30,163 bases of DNA from a virus. How positions within the stretch are numbered: the stretch's first letter is position 1; every line of letters starts with the position of its first letter. The stretch is taken from the IMG/VR virus record IMGVR_UViG_3300020468_000043, positions 1 through 30,163 of that record; one strand, written 5' to 3'. The notes under the pieces are model-generated. The model was not told the origin of the DNA. It made no database searches and was given only the letters and a program-made list of their open reading frames with translations. Positions 16,501 through 24,367 of the stretch are shown in pieces. The translations under genes were made by a program, and so were the position numbers.

Positions 16501-19500
16501 GATTACAACATTGATGCTACAGACAATAAAAGAAGTAGAATAACAAAAATAAATGTTATGAGAAGATTAGTTTCAACTAATTTTCTTGATGAAGATGACA
16601 TATCATCAAATGATCCAGCTATTTTTGAAGTTGAACCTAAAGAAACTGTAGATTTAGATATATATAATGAAGTTGGTAGTGCAATACCTATATTAAAAAC
16701 TGGATTAAAAGTAACAGGTACAAATATACCGGCTAATTCTGTTATAAATTTTTATGATCCTATAGGTAATACAATAATATTAGATAATAATACTACTGAT
16801 GCTATATCTTCAGGAACTGTATTAACTTTTACAGATCCAAAAGGTATATATAGCTTTACGTTAACAACAACTGGTACTATATCTAGTGGTATTGCAAATA
16901 TAACAATAGCAGATGGACAAGTTCATGGCCAAATTCATAATTTAGACTGGTGTAATTGCTATAGTTTTGGTCAAGGTGTTGAATCTAATAGAATAAGAGA
17001 TGATTTTAATGCTGTAACAATAGACAAAGGCCCAATTGTATCAACTGTATTAAATGAAAAATATAAACGTGTAATAAAATCAAATACTATAATTTATTCT
17101 GGTATATTTAACTCTACAGGTGGAGTAAATAGATTAAATGAATTTATTGCAGCTGAAAAAATAACTAAAGATTTAAATCCTATATATGGTAGCATACAAA
17201 AACTACATACTAGAGATGCTGATTTAATTGCTTTTTGTGAAGACAAAGTAATAAATATACTAGCAAACAAAGATGCTTTATTTAATGCTGATGGAGATGT
17301 TAACCTAACATCTACTAACAAGGTTTTGGGTCAAGCAATGCCTTATGCAGGTGAATATGGTATATCTAAAAATCCTGAGTCTTTTGTTTCTCATGCATAT
17401 AGAGTTTATTTTGCTGACAAAGCCAGAGGATCTGTTTTAAGGCTGTCTAAAGACGGTTTAACAGATATAGCTATGAAAGGTATGACAGACTTCTTTAACG
17501 ACAACCTACCATTGTCTACGTCAATAATAGGATCATATGATGAAAGAAAAGGATCATACAACATTACATTAAATAATCTTACAGTTTGTTTTAATGAAAG
17601 AGTTGATGGTTGGACTACATTTAAGTCTTATATACCAGAATCAGGTGTTTCTTTAAATAATACATATTATACTTATAAAAATGGTTATTTATATGCACAT
17701 ACTAACGAAAGAAGAAACTCGTTTTATCAAGTTTTAGCAAAAACAGCTGCTACCTTAACAAATAGTACTTCTTTATCTATAGCTACTCAACCTGGTGTAG
17801 ATAACATTGCTGTAGGTGATTTTGTTTTAGGTACTGGTATTGTTGGTGATGTTACTGTATCAAGTATATCTGTGCCAACTACTACTGTAGGTGGAGTAAC
17901 AATACCTAATAGATCTGTTAATACTACAGTTACACTTTCATCTAATCAAACTATAGCAAACAGTACTAATCTTGAGTTTATAAAAACTTCAGATACTTCT
18001 GTTACTTTATTAATAAATGATGAACCTTCAACTATTAAAGAATATAAAACTTTAAATTATGAAGGCAGTGATTCTAAATCATTTACATATTCTGGCACTA
18101 TATCTGTTGATGCTAGTGGTAGTTCACTTAGTCCAAATGTAACTATACCATCAGGAACTACTCTTGATGTTTTAAATAAATCTAATTATAATTCTAATCA
18201 AATAGCTCAACTAACAGAGTCTTCAGAAGCTGGTTGGTTTGCTGACTCTATAACAACAAACGCGCAGAGTGGTGATGTTAAGTTTTTTAAAAATAAAGAA
18301 GGTTTATGGAGCAATATAATATTAGGTGATAACACTATATTATCTAACATTGACACAAAAGAATTATCAGTACAAGGTTTAGGTTCTTTTTCAAGCATAA
18401 CAGGTGCAACAAGTCCTACACAGGCAGAATTAACTATAGCACTAAGTAGCAGTGATACTAATATTGATTTTACTGAAGCAACAAGTGTAATAAGAGGTAT
18501 TGCAAATGGTACAGATTTATCTAGTAATCCAGGTACTTTAGCTCTAACAATTAAACCAAAAACTGGATTTACTCTGACTGCTTCTGATCTTTCATTAGAT
18601 ACTGGTGTTAGCGTTAGTAGTATATCTTTTAGTCAAGATGGTGTTAATGTAATAGCAACACTAACTTTAAGTGGTACAATGCCATCATCAGACGCTACAA
18701 GAACTACTACAATTAGTGGTCTTGCTGTAGCAAAAAATTATACTGTAGCTGGAACTTTTGATACTATTGAAGAAAATACAACAAGCTTAGGATCAAGTGA
18801 TGATGTTGCATATTCTGGTAGTGGTATTTATAATACTACTGCTGCTACTGTTTTAACTAAAACATTTGTTGCAAGTGATAATCACTTTTTTAATATTAAA
18901 CCAACTGCTTTTATTGAAGAAGAAGATGCTAGTGCAATAAGTAGTTATGATATAACAGATGATTGGGCAACCACTACTGCTACTGTTAATGGCGCTGTTA
19001 CTAGTAGTATTGAAGTAAATTTAGATGGTGGTCATACAGGTATAGTTAATGGTATGGCTGTCACTGGCGTAGGCTTAGGTCAAAATGCTAGAGTTCATAG
19101 TATAGGTGGTAATACTTTAATTTTAACTTCCGCTAAAACAATACCAGATGGTACAACATTAACTTTTACATCAACATCTGTAACTTTTACTGTTAAATAT
19201 GTTTTTGGAATTAATAATCCTACAACTGATAAATTAGTTTTTACAGCAAAAGCTGTTGAAGTATTTGATCCAAATATTGTAGAATTAACTTCTTTTGTTA
19301 GCGGTAATAAAACAATATTAAGCCAGGGTGGAGATAGAACAATGGTAATACAAGGTTCAACTGGTTATGATGCTGAAACAAATCCAACTTTTACTTTTTC
19401 TAATGAAGCTGAAGGATCTGGAACAATAACTTTTAATCAACCAGGTAGCTCAGGTACTGCTGCAACAATATCATTCACTATATATGTAGGTTCAGTGCAA

Positions 19501-21138
19501 CCTGGTATGGGTGTTTCTGGTACGAATATACCTGATAATACAGTAGTTAATTATGTTGAAGTTAATCCTACAACTGATGCTATTACAATTCACTTAACAC
19601 TAGGAAGTGGTTCAGCTGCATCAACACCAACAGGCACAATAACTTTTAAAGAATTTTATAATAGTTCAACTCAAGCATATCAAGCAGCATCATCTACGAT
19701 AACTTTACCTGATACTGGTAGACTTTCTATAACAAGAAGTTATAATCCAGTAACTGCAACAAAATATTATAGATATTTTATTAGAGCAGTAGCTCCAGCA
19801 GATTTATCATCTAGTTTTTCTGGTAGTGCTACATTAGATTCTAGTAATGATTTTGCTTTATGTGAAGTTACTCAATATGCAAAAGCAACAATAAACATAA
19901 GTGCAACCTCTAATATAGTTGATTCAGCAAGTACTGCTATTAACATAAGAAACTTACCTGATACTGTTACTGTTTCAAGTGCTACTGCAGACTCTAAAAC
20001 AATAACTCTTTCTTCAAGTGACTCTAATGTTTTAATACAACCCGGCATGGTAGTAACTGGCACAAATATTTTAGCTAAAACAAGAGTTGAAAGTATAAGT
20101 GGTACAACTTTAGTTATAGATCAAACACCAACTACTGCGCCATCAGGTGAACTAAAATTTTTAGACAATGGTCAGTTTGATGCTTATGGTGAACCTGAGC
20201 CAGTAGAGCCATTTGGTTTAATACCATTTACAGTTACAGCATCTGTAGGTGGTACAACAACATTAACACAGCAAAGAGATATAAGTGCAGAAGATGATTT
20301 TGAATATAACGAAATAACACTGGTTGCTGCCGCTGTAGTTTCTGGTAATGTAGGTTTTTCTAGTGGCGCAGTACCAGATTCTCTTGCAGTTGGTTCTATT
20401 ATTACTTCAGATCGCATAACAGCTAATCACTCTGATAAAGTTATTACTGTTGGTGCAATACCATCTACGTCTGCAATAACATTAGCTGTTGATGGTGTAA
20501 CTTTAAGTAGTAATGCAAGCTTATATGTTACAACAGGTGATGAACTTGTTTTTTCAGCACCTTATGGTTGGGATTTTACTATAACAAATTTAAGTGAAGC
20601 TATAACTGGTAGTAATAAATACACTTTAACTGGTCAAATATCTGTAGCAAGATATGGTAATCAAAGTTTAACAGTAGGTTTAAATTTAAATAATATAATA
20701 GCAAGAGCAAATAGTGGATCAGGTGGTGCAACAACTACTACGATACCTATATCAACAATTTCAAGTACAGATTATTATATATCTAATATAATTATGTATC
20801 CAAAACAAGTAGCTGTAGGTACTGCTACTTCGGAGAATATAGGTTTTAGTGGTACAGTTATTGGTAATTGGGCTGGTAATACTGTTAGTGGTATTAAATT
20901 GTATTTAGGACCTGGTACAACAGGATTTAAAAATGATTCAGGTGGTACTTTAGTAACTGGTAGTGGTACAAGTGCTGATGTTCTTGTAAGTTTAACTTCA
21001 ACTTTAACTACAGCTAACCAAAGTCCTACAGTAACACAAGCAACTTTTTCATTTACATTAAGATTATCAGCAACAGCAGCAGCAGGACAATCATTAATAG
21101 TAGAACCAAGAATATTCTTACCAGATCAATATCAATAA
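13597..21138 (+). CDS. Giant tail muzzle / stabilisation protein with repeat-rich C-terminus
   Basis: 2513 residues, the largest complete gene here. The N-terminus (RMNKDLDERLLPNGEYRDA at residues 12-30, then SEGSDVGSVQNVLG) and a later segment (GEYGISKNPESF, ARGSVLRLSKDGLT, GMTDFF near residues 1255-1305) match my memory of the muzzle protein of crAss-like phages, a distant relative of the P22 gp10 tail stabiliser. It closes the lower tail and probably folds as a beta-propeller-like body. After about residue 1400 the protein turns into Ser/Thr-rich beta domains, including repeats of about 45-60 residues. Relatives are, as I recall, roughly 1000-1500 residues, so the second half looks like an added adhesion region. 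It begins 3 bases after the ring gene and ends 1 base before the next. Confidence 0.8.
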   Translation: MANLKHHFRRGRMNKDLDERLLPNGEYRDAQNVEIITSEGSDVGSVQNVLGTVLKRGRTYDENTQVLTEWSADSNLFDLINPTCIGSFVDTRNDNIYWFIHYSFLNTAGDAITNGSAVVEYEHSTGIIQPILVDVNNILNFSSNFLITSINVIDGLLFFTDNQTEPKRINIKKFKEGTTVGSDQFKVQTKYLGSSGNDFTENDITVIKLSPTKKPELSLSASQRTGAGTSIEPINLTSTSVSFKTSDDADGVSIATGSDLTLNFPNAPNYIKKDILKLSFTESDSIEGDVVYEIIVRVAEKVNDKSIKVKINVIPDDVPFGTNLPWEVVLVEDEPLFEFKFVRFAYRYKYIDGEYSTFSPFSNIAFLPSNFEYKSSDGFNVGMTNTARKIEIQTLETPPVGVIEVDLLYKETNDNNVYVVDRIKTEDLSTEFPYQIKSEIVGDVIESNQILRSFDNVPIKAQAQEISGSRVLYGNYTEGYDIENDRLPDIETTHVSADITTVGSPEKSIKTQRTYQVGVVYLDAFGRETPVFSKKEAAITLPKQHADKVNSLSCKLLNNAPTFATHFKYFVKETSSEYYNLALDRFYLAEDGNIWLSFPSSERNKVTEEDYLILKKEHDKSVFVGVDDSKPNPSARYKVLDIRNNVPDFIATELKSIAVATVECRVSGSALLNEPVINGISFQFLGPTDALNTSFYNAFTSDSEIVITTTNGSTRRYKLEKGGPTGKQELSQEIYDITLRESIKETDEDIFISSSTSALIDGSNNAIDIEIEVLKKEKVEKAQFFGRFFLKINRDEIFDEKIIQTFPSATTEFVKVRNVNVKQFSESDVNDEKKNGITDFCWTDTLPDGRFSLDTPGHPKQGKNEFILHLAGLNVGSGKLDKNSLYENVLTTPFSTSITTNGTFIQFENKNGDKGSIYKILNTNVTTEFRGEKSRRKRISGRRRNFEITIEKVTNDITNKGKEYDDSFDYNIDATDNKRSRITKINVMRRLVSTNFLDEDDISSNDPAIFEVEPKETVDLDIYNEVGSAIPILKTGLKVTGTNIPANSVINFYDPIGNTIILDNNTTDAISSGTVLTFTDPKGIYSFTLTTTGTISSGIANITIADGQVHGQIHNLDWCNCYSFGQGVESNRIRDDFNAVTIDKGPIVSTVLNEKYKRVIKSNTIIYSGIFNSTGGVNRLNEFIAAEKITKDLNPIYGSIQKLHTRDADLIAFCEDKVINILANKDALFNADGDVNLTSTNKVLGQAMPYAGEYGISKNPESFVSHAYRVYFADKARGSVLRLSKDGLTDIAMKGMTDFFNDNLPLSTSIIGSYDERKGSYNITLNNLTVCFNERVDGWTTFKSYIPESGVSLNNTYYTYKNGYLYAHTNERRNSFYQVLAKTAATLTNSTSLSIATQPGVDNIAVGDFVLGTGIVGDVTVSSISVPTTTVGGVTIPNRSVNTTVTLSSNQTIANSTNLEFIKTSDTSVTLLINDEPSTIKEYKTLNYEGSDSKSFTYSGTISVDASGSSLSPNVTIPSGTTLDVLNKSNYNSNQIAQLTESSEAGWFADSITTNAQSGDVKFFKNKEGLWSNIILGDNTILSNIDTKELSVQGLGSFSSITGATSPTQAELTIALSSSDTNIDFTEATSVIRGIANGTDLSSNPGTLALTIKPKTGFTLTASDLSLDTGVSVSSISFSQDGVNVIATLTLSGTMPSSDATRTTTISGLAVAKNYTVAGTFDTIEENTTSLGSSDDVAYSGSGIYNTTAATVLTKTFVASDNHFFNIKPTAFIEEEDASAISSYDITDDWATTTATVNGAVTSSIEVNLDGGHTGIVNGMAVTGVGLGQNARVHSIGGNTLILTSAKTIPDGTTLTFTSTSVTFTVKYVFGINNPTTDKLVFTAKAVEVFDPNIVELTSFVSGNKTILSQGGDRTMVIQGSTGYDAETNPTFTFSNEAEGSGTITFNQPGSSGTAATISFTIYVGSVQPGMGVSGTNIPDNTVVNYVEVNPTTDAITIHLTLGSGSAASTPTGTITFKEFYNSSTQAYQAASSTITLPDTGRLSITRSYNPVTATKYYRYFIRAVAPADLSSSFSGSATLDSSNDFALCEVTQYAKATINISATSNIVDSASTAINIRNLPDTVTVSSATADSKTITLSSSDSNVLIQPGMVVTGTNILAKTRVESISGTTLVIDQTPTTAPSGELKFLDNGQFDAYGEPEPVEPFGLIPFTVTASVGGTTTLTQQRDISAEDDFEYNEITLVAAAVVSGNVGFSSGAVPDSLAVGSIITSDRITANHSDKVITVGAIPSTSAITLAVDGVTLSSNASLYVTTGDELVFSAPYGWDFTITNLSEAITGSNKYTLTGQISVARYGNQSLTVGLNLNNIIARANSGSGGATTTTIPISTISSTDYYISNIIMYPKQVAVGTATSENIGFSGTVIGNWAGNTVSGIKLYLGPGTTGFKNDSGGTLVTGSGTSADVLVSLTSTLTTANQSPTVTQATFSFTLRLSATAAAGQSLIVEPRIFLPDQYQ
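16702..20553 (+). repeat. Six divergent beta-type repeats within the muzzle protein
   Basis: Six copies of a unit with the pattern G-x-x-V-x-G-T-x-I, then T/R-V-x-S-I, T-x-x-L and T-x-L-T-F: 16702-16833 (residues 1036-1079), 17809-17982 (1405-1462), 19039-19170 (1815-1858), 19486-19650 (1964-2018), 20020-20166 (2142-2190) and 20371-20553 (2259-2319). Clear examples are VTGTNIPANSV, VSGTNIPDNTV and VTGTNILAKTR. They are divergent in DNA and spaced irregularly. I recall the same motif in other aquatic phage adhesins; its fold is not known to me. Confidence 0.65.
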
Positions 21139-21139
21139 T

Positions 21140-21481
21140 ATGGCAGATTCAATTAATTTAGTATTTAGCAACGAGGTAAACTCAACAATACAGGTAGGTG
21201 ATATATTATATAAATCTGTAATAACTAGTGGTGTTGCTGGTTCACCTATAGAAATAGGTGCATGTACAGCTATTAATACTACAAGAACTACTATAACATG
21301 TGATATATTAGAATATGATGATAGACCAACAACTAATGACTTTATATTGTTTGCAAAAGATAATAAAGCTAACTTATCATCATTAAAAGGTTATTATGCT
21401 GAAGTTGTTATGAAAAATAATTCTTATAATGCTGTAGAACTTTACTCAGTTGGTTCAGAAGCTGTTATGAGTAGTAAATAG
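21140..21481 (+). CDS. Small conserved virion protein after muzzle gene
   Basis: 113 residues, beta-rich, with no signal peptide or membrane segment. The first half (NEVNSTIQVGDILYKS) and the ending (LSSLKGYYAEVVMKNN then AVELYSVGSEAV) match a small conserved protein that I remember following the large tail protein in many aquatic podoviruses. Its job is unknown; a minor tail or neck component is most likely. It begins 1 base after the muzzle stop, so it is surely co-translated with it. It is the only gene here that ends in TAG. Reading through the TAG would add about 22 residues overlapping the next gene, which gives no sign of being coding. Confidence 0.7.
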   Translation: MADSINLVFSNEVNSTIQVGDILYKSVITSGVAGSPIEIGACTAINTTRTTITCDILEYDDRPTTNDFILFAKDNKANLSSLKGYYAEVVMKNNSYNAVELYSVGSEAVMSSK

Positions 21482-21509
21482 TTTATAAACAATGTAATTA
21501 TATTATTAA

Positions 21510-22106
21510 ATGAAATTAAAAGATATTCAAGATCAAGTAAAAAATAACCCACTTACTAAAGAACAATCAAAAGAACAGTTTATAAAATATACAGAAGAAT
21601 TAGGTGTAAAACATAGTTTTAATTTTGATGAAGCTTGGGAAATAGGTCAAGAAATAAGAAAAAGAAAAGAATTTAGAGAAAAAATAACTAACTTAGAAAA
21701 AGAAGGTTTTGATAAAAATATTTGGGATACTAAAGAGCAAAGTGACAAATTAAATCCTGTAAAACATAGCTTTGCTGATGGGTGTTATATTAGAGAAATA
21801 TTTAATCCAGCAGGAGAATTATTAGTAACTGCAATACATAAAAAAGAACATCCATTTTTTTTAATGCAAGGAGAAATGTCAATATTAACAGAAGATGGAG
21901 TTAAACATCTAAAAGCTCCTTATCATGGCATAACAAAACCTGGAACAAAAAGAATTATATATACGCATACTGATTGTATATTTATAACAGTACACGCAAC
22001 AGAAGAAACAGATGTTGCAAAAATAGAAGAACAAGTTATTGCTAAAGATTTTAATGATCCATTAGTAACAGCTGAAGATATAAAATTGTTAAAAAATAAA
22101 ATGTAA
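21510..22106 (+). CDS. Cupin-like protein
   Basis: 198 residues. The N-terminal 85 residues are charged and helical. From about residue 88 a small cupin-type beta barrel can be read: CYIREIFNPAGELLVTAIHK, the metal-ligand-like pair H110 and H114 in AIHKKEHPFF, then GEMSILTEDGVKHLKAPYHG, KPGTKRIIYTHTDC and TVHA with further histidines. The order of strands and the G-E-M-S-I turn fit a cupin fold. Such proteins occur in phage structural blocks, with unknown substrates; metal binding and any enzyme activity are inferences. A short A/T leader (21482-21509) resembling those before the scaffold and capsid-side genes precedes it. The next gene starts 3 bases after its stop. Confidence 0.65.
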   Translation: MKLKDIQDQVKNNPLTKEQSKEQFIKYTEELGVKHSFNFDEAWEIGQEIRKRKEFREKITNLEKEGFDKNIWDTKEQSDKLNPVKHSFADGCYIREIFNPAGELLVTAIHKKEHPFFLMQGEMSILTEDGVKHLKAPYHGITKPGTKRIIYTHTDCIFITVHATEETDVAKIEEQVIAKDFNDPLVTAEDIKLLKNKM

Positions 22107-22109
22107 AAT

Positions 22110-22820
22110 ATGAGTTTTATAGTAGGATCAATAATAATAGCTGGTGGTGTAGCTGGAGGTGGTGTAGCAACAGGTTTAATTGGTAGAAGTGAAAAAAGAG
22201 CAGAAATAGCTAGAGCCGCGGATGATAGAGCAAGATTACAAAGTGCATTTAATCAAATGGATACTTCAAATCTTTATGCTGGTTATCAAAATCCATTTCA
22301 AAATTTAACAATAAATCAACAACAAGCTCAATTTGCTAGACAACAAACTAGGCAAAGTCAAGCTAATACATTAGCTGCGTTAAGAGGTGCGGCAGGTAGT
22401 TCTGGTGTTGCTGGTTTAGCACAAGCAGTTCAAGTCCAAGCTAATCTGGCCGCTCAAAGAGATTCTGCTTCAATAGGTTTGCAAGAAAGACAAAATCAAT
22501 TATTTGCTGCTAGAGGTGAGGCACAAGCACAACAACTTAGAATTGGTGGTGAAGTACAATCTAGAAGTATTAGGCAAAATATGTTAGCCACTCAATATGG
22601 TATAGCCATGCAAAGAGAAGGTGCTGCAAGAGAAACTTTAGCACAAAATGATCAACAGATGATAAATACAATTTCTCAAGGTATTGGTATGGCAGCGGGT
22701 GGTGTAGCTCAAGGTTTTTCAGATGGTACTTTTGGTGGAGGAGGAGGAGGAGGAAAACTTAGTCAAAAAATATCTGAAAAAAGACTTAATAAAAATTTAC
22801 TTCTGCCTCCTGAAGGTTAA
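22110..22820 (+). CDS. Small internal virion / ejection protein candidate
   Basis: 236 residues. Residues 2-25 form a Gly-rich hydrophobic segment (FIVGSIIIAGGVAGGGVATG) that could insert into a membrane. The middle is rich in Ala, Gln and Arg with helical periodicity (RQQTRQSQANTLAALRGAAG), and residues about 185-220 give a second Gly-rich hydrophobic part ending in a run of glycines. This layout resembles the small ejection proteins of T7 (gp14) and P22 (gp7), which cross the outer membrane early in infection. No detailed homology is claimed. It precedes medium and giant proteins, as in those phages, and begins 3 bases after the cupin gene. Confidence 0.6.
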   Translation: MSFIVGSIIIAGGVAGGGVATGLIGRSEKRAEIARAADDRARLQSAFNQMDTSNLYAGYQNPFQNLTINQQQAQFARQQTRQSQANTLAALRGAAGSSGVAGLAQAVQVQANLAAQRDSASIGLQERQNQLFAARGEAQAQQLRIGGEVQSRSIRQNMLATQYGIAMQREGAARETLAQNDQQMINTISQGIGMAAGGVAQGFSDGTFGGGGGGGKLSQKISEKRLNKNLLLPPEG

Positions 22821-22832
22821 ATATAAAAAATT

Positions 22833-24362
22833 ATGGCAAAAAAAACAAGTACAAGTAATTTAGGTTTAAGTGGCGGTTTAGTTCAAAGTGCTGCGTATAT
22901 GTATAGATCTACATTGCCTTATCAGCCGGATCCTGTTGGTAGTTTTCTTAAATCTTTTAATAAAACATACGACGATATACAGAAAAAAAAGGATGCAAAT
23001 TATTTAAGAGTAGAAAATGAGTTTAATAAATATTATGATAAAGTTGAAGTATTAGAAGAAGATTATAATGTATTAACTCCAGAACAATTAGAAATAGTAA
23101 CTCCTTGGCTTAGGGGTAAAAAACAAGAATTATTTGATATTAAGAAAAAAATGCTTAATGCATCTAGAGATGAAAGGGATGCTTTAAGAATTGAAATGAG
23201 CAATATTTTAGGTACTGTACAAAGATCTGCATCTTCTATGGAAGCTATGGCTAGTAATTTAAGTTTACTTCAAACAGCACAAAAAAATGGTACCATATCT
23301 GATGCAAATGGTATTTTGTATCCTGAACAGACAGCAAACACTCTTAATTTTGCTATGAGAAAATTTAATGATTTTGATCAAAAAAACGGTCAGTTTATAT
23401 ATAACTTTGATATTTATCAAAAAGCTAAAGGATTTGCTTTAGAGTATAATACAAGAGCTAATGAATATTATGAAGATGCCAGACAAAGTGGTATAGGAAT
23501 AACAGATACTCAATTAAATCAATTAAAGGAAGCTTATTTTAATAATTTAAGTGAAAATAATGTAGTATCACTTTTGTTTGATAATTTTTCATTTAACAAT
23601 AATGGTTATTTTAATGATGAAACATTAACTGATGAAGAAAAAGCTGAGTATGATGCTAATTTTAAAATGTTAAAATCAGGTAGAGACACAGATGATTATG
23701 ATAAAGCAATTACTTATTTTAAACTTAAAATTGCTACAAAATTAACTGATGGTATTAAATCTACTACAGATCAAGGTAAAGAAGATTATGTAACACCTCA
23801 ACCTGAAGGTGGAACAACTTCTCTTACAGCTGCTCAAATGGAAGCTAATAGAGAACAAAATAGAATTAATAATTTAACAACACAAATTAATAATTTAGGT
23901 ACTTTTAATGATTCTATTAGTGAACAATATGTAACAAGTCTTAACTTCATGTATCCTACTAATTCAGCTGGTGAAGCTGCTAGTTTTACATATCTAGGTA
24001 ATGGTAAAATTCAACTTACATTAAAAGAAAAAGGTAGTAAAAAAACAATTACTGCTGAAAGTGTTACAAAAGATGGTACTTCAACTTATGAAATAGATGG
24101 AAGAAACATTTTAGGTAGTTTAATTAATTTAGGATTTAACCCATCTTATAATACTTTATCAATAAAACAATCACAAGGATCAAACAATGAAACACCAATT
24201 AATATTAATAAACAAAATCAATACAGTATTACTGATTTAAATGGAGATACTATTGTATTTGACAATGAAAAAGAGTTTACTGAATTTATGAAATCAAATC
24301 AAGGTCAAGAAATACAGAAAAAACTTGCTGCTGAAACATCAACAATAAAATTAATTAAGTAA
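22833..24362 (+). CDS. Medium internal virion protein candidate
   Basis: 509 residues, soluble, no signal peptide. The start (MAKKTSTSNLGLSGGLVQSA) and an early YMYRSTLPYQPDP are followed by a long helical, charged stretch (residues about 40-150) and then mixed segments; residues about 325-430 look like beta structure. I do not recognise a defined family. Its size and place, between a small Gly-rich protein and a giant one, fit the second member of an ejection set such as T7 gp15. That is inference from context. The gap to the giant gene is 5 bases, and translation coupling is likely. Confidence 0.55.
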   Translation: MAKKTSTSNLGLSGGLVQSAAYMYRSTLPYQPDPVGSFLKSFNKTYDDIQKKKDANYLRVENEFNKYYDKVEVLEEDYNVLTPEQLEIVTPWLRGKKQELFDIKKKMLNASRDERDALRIEMSNILGTVQRSASSMEAMASNLSLLQTAQKNGTISDANGILYPEQTANTLNFAMRKFNDFDQKNGQFIYNFDIYQKAKGFALEYNTRANEYYEDARQSGIGITDTQLNQLKEAYFNNLSENNVVSLLFDNFSFNNNGYFNDETLTDEEKAEYDANFKMLKSGRDTDDYDKAITYFKLKIATKLTDGIKSTTDQGKEDYVTPQPEGGTTSLTAAQMEANREQNRINNLTTQINNLGTFNDSISEQYVTSLNFMYPTNSAGEAASFTYLGNGKIQLTLKEKGSKKTITAESVTKDGTSTYEIDGRNILGSLINLGFNPSYNTLSIKQSQGSNNETPININKQNQYSITDLNGDTIVFDNEKEFTEFMKSNQGQEIQKKLAAETSTIKLIK

Positions 24363-24367
24363 TTAAA

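Noticed and set aside
21140-21560. Possible reassignment of TAG as a sense codon, as in some crAss-like phages
   Set aside because: TAG occurs as a stop only once, and reading through adds about 22 residues over the start of the next gene without a sensible protein. All other frames are complete under the standard code.
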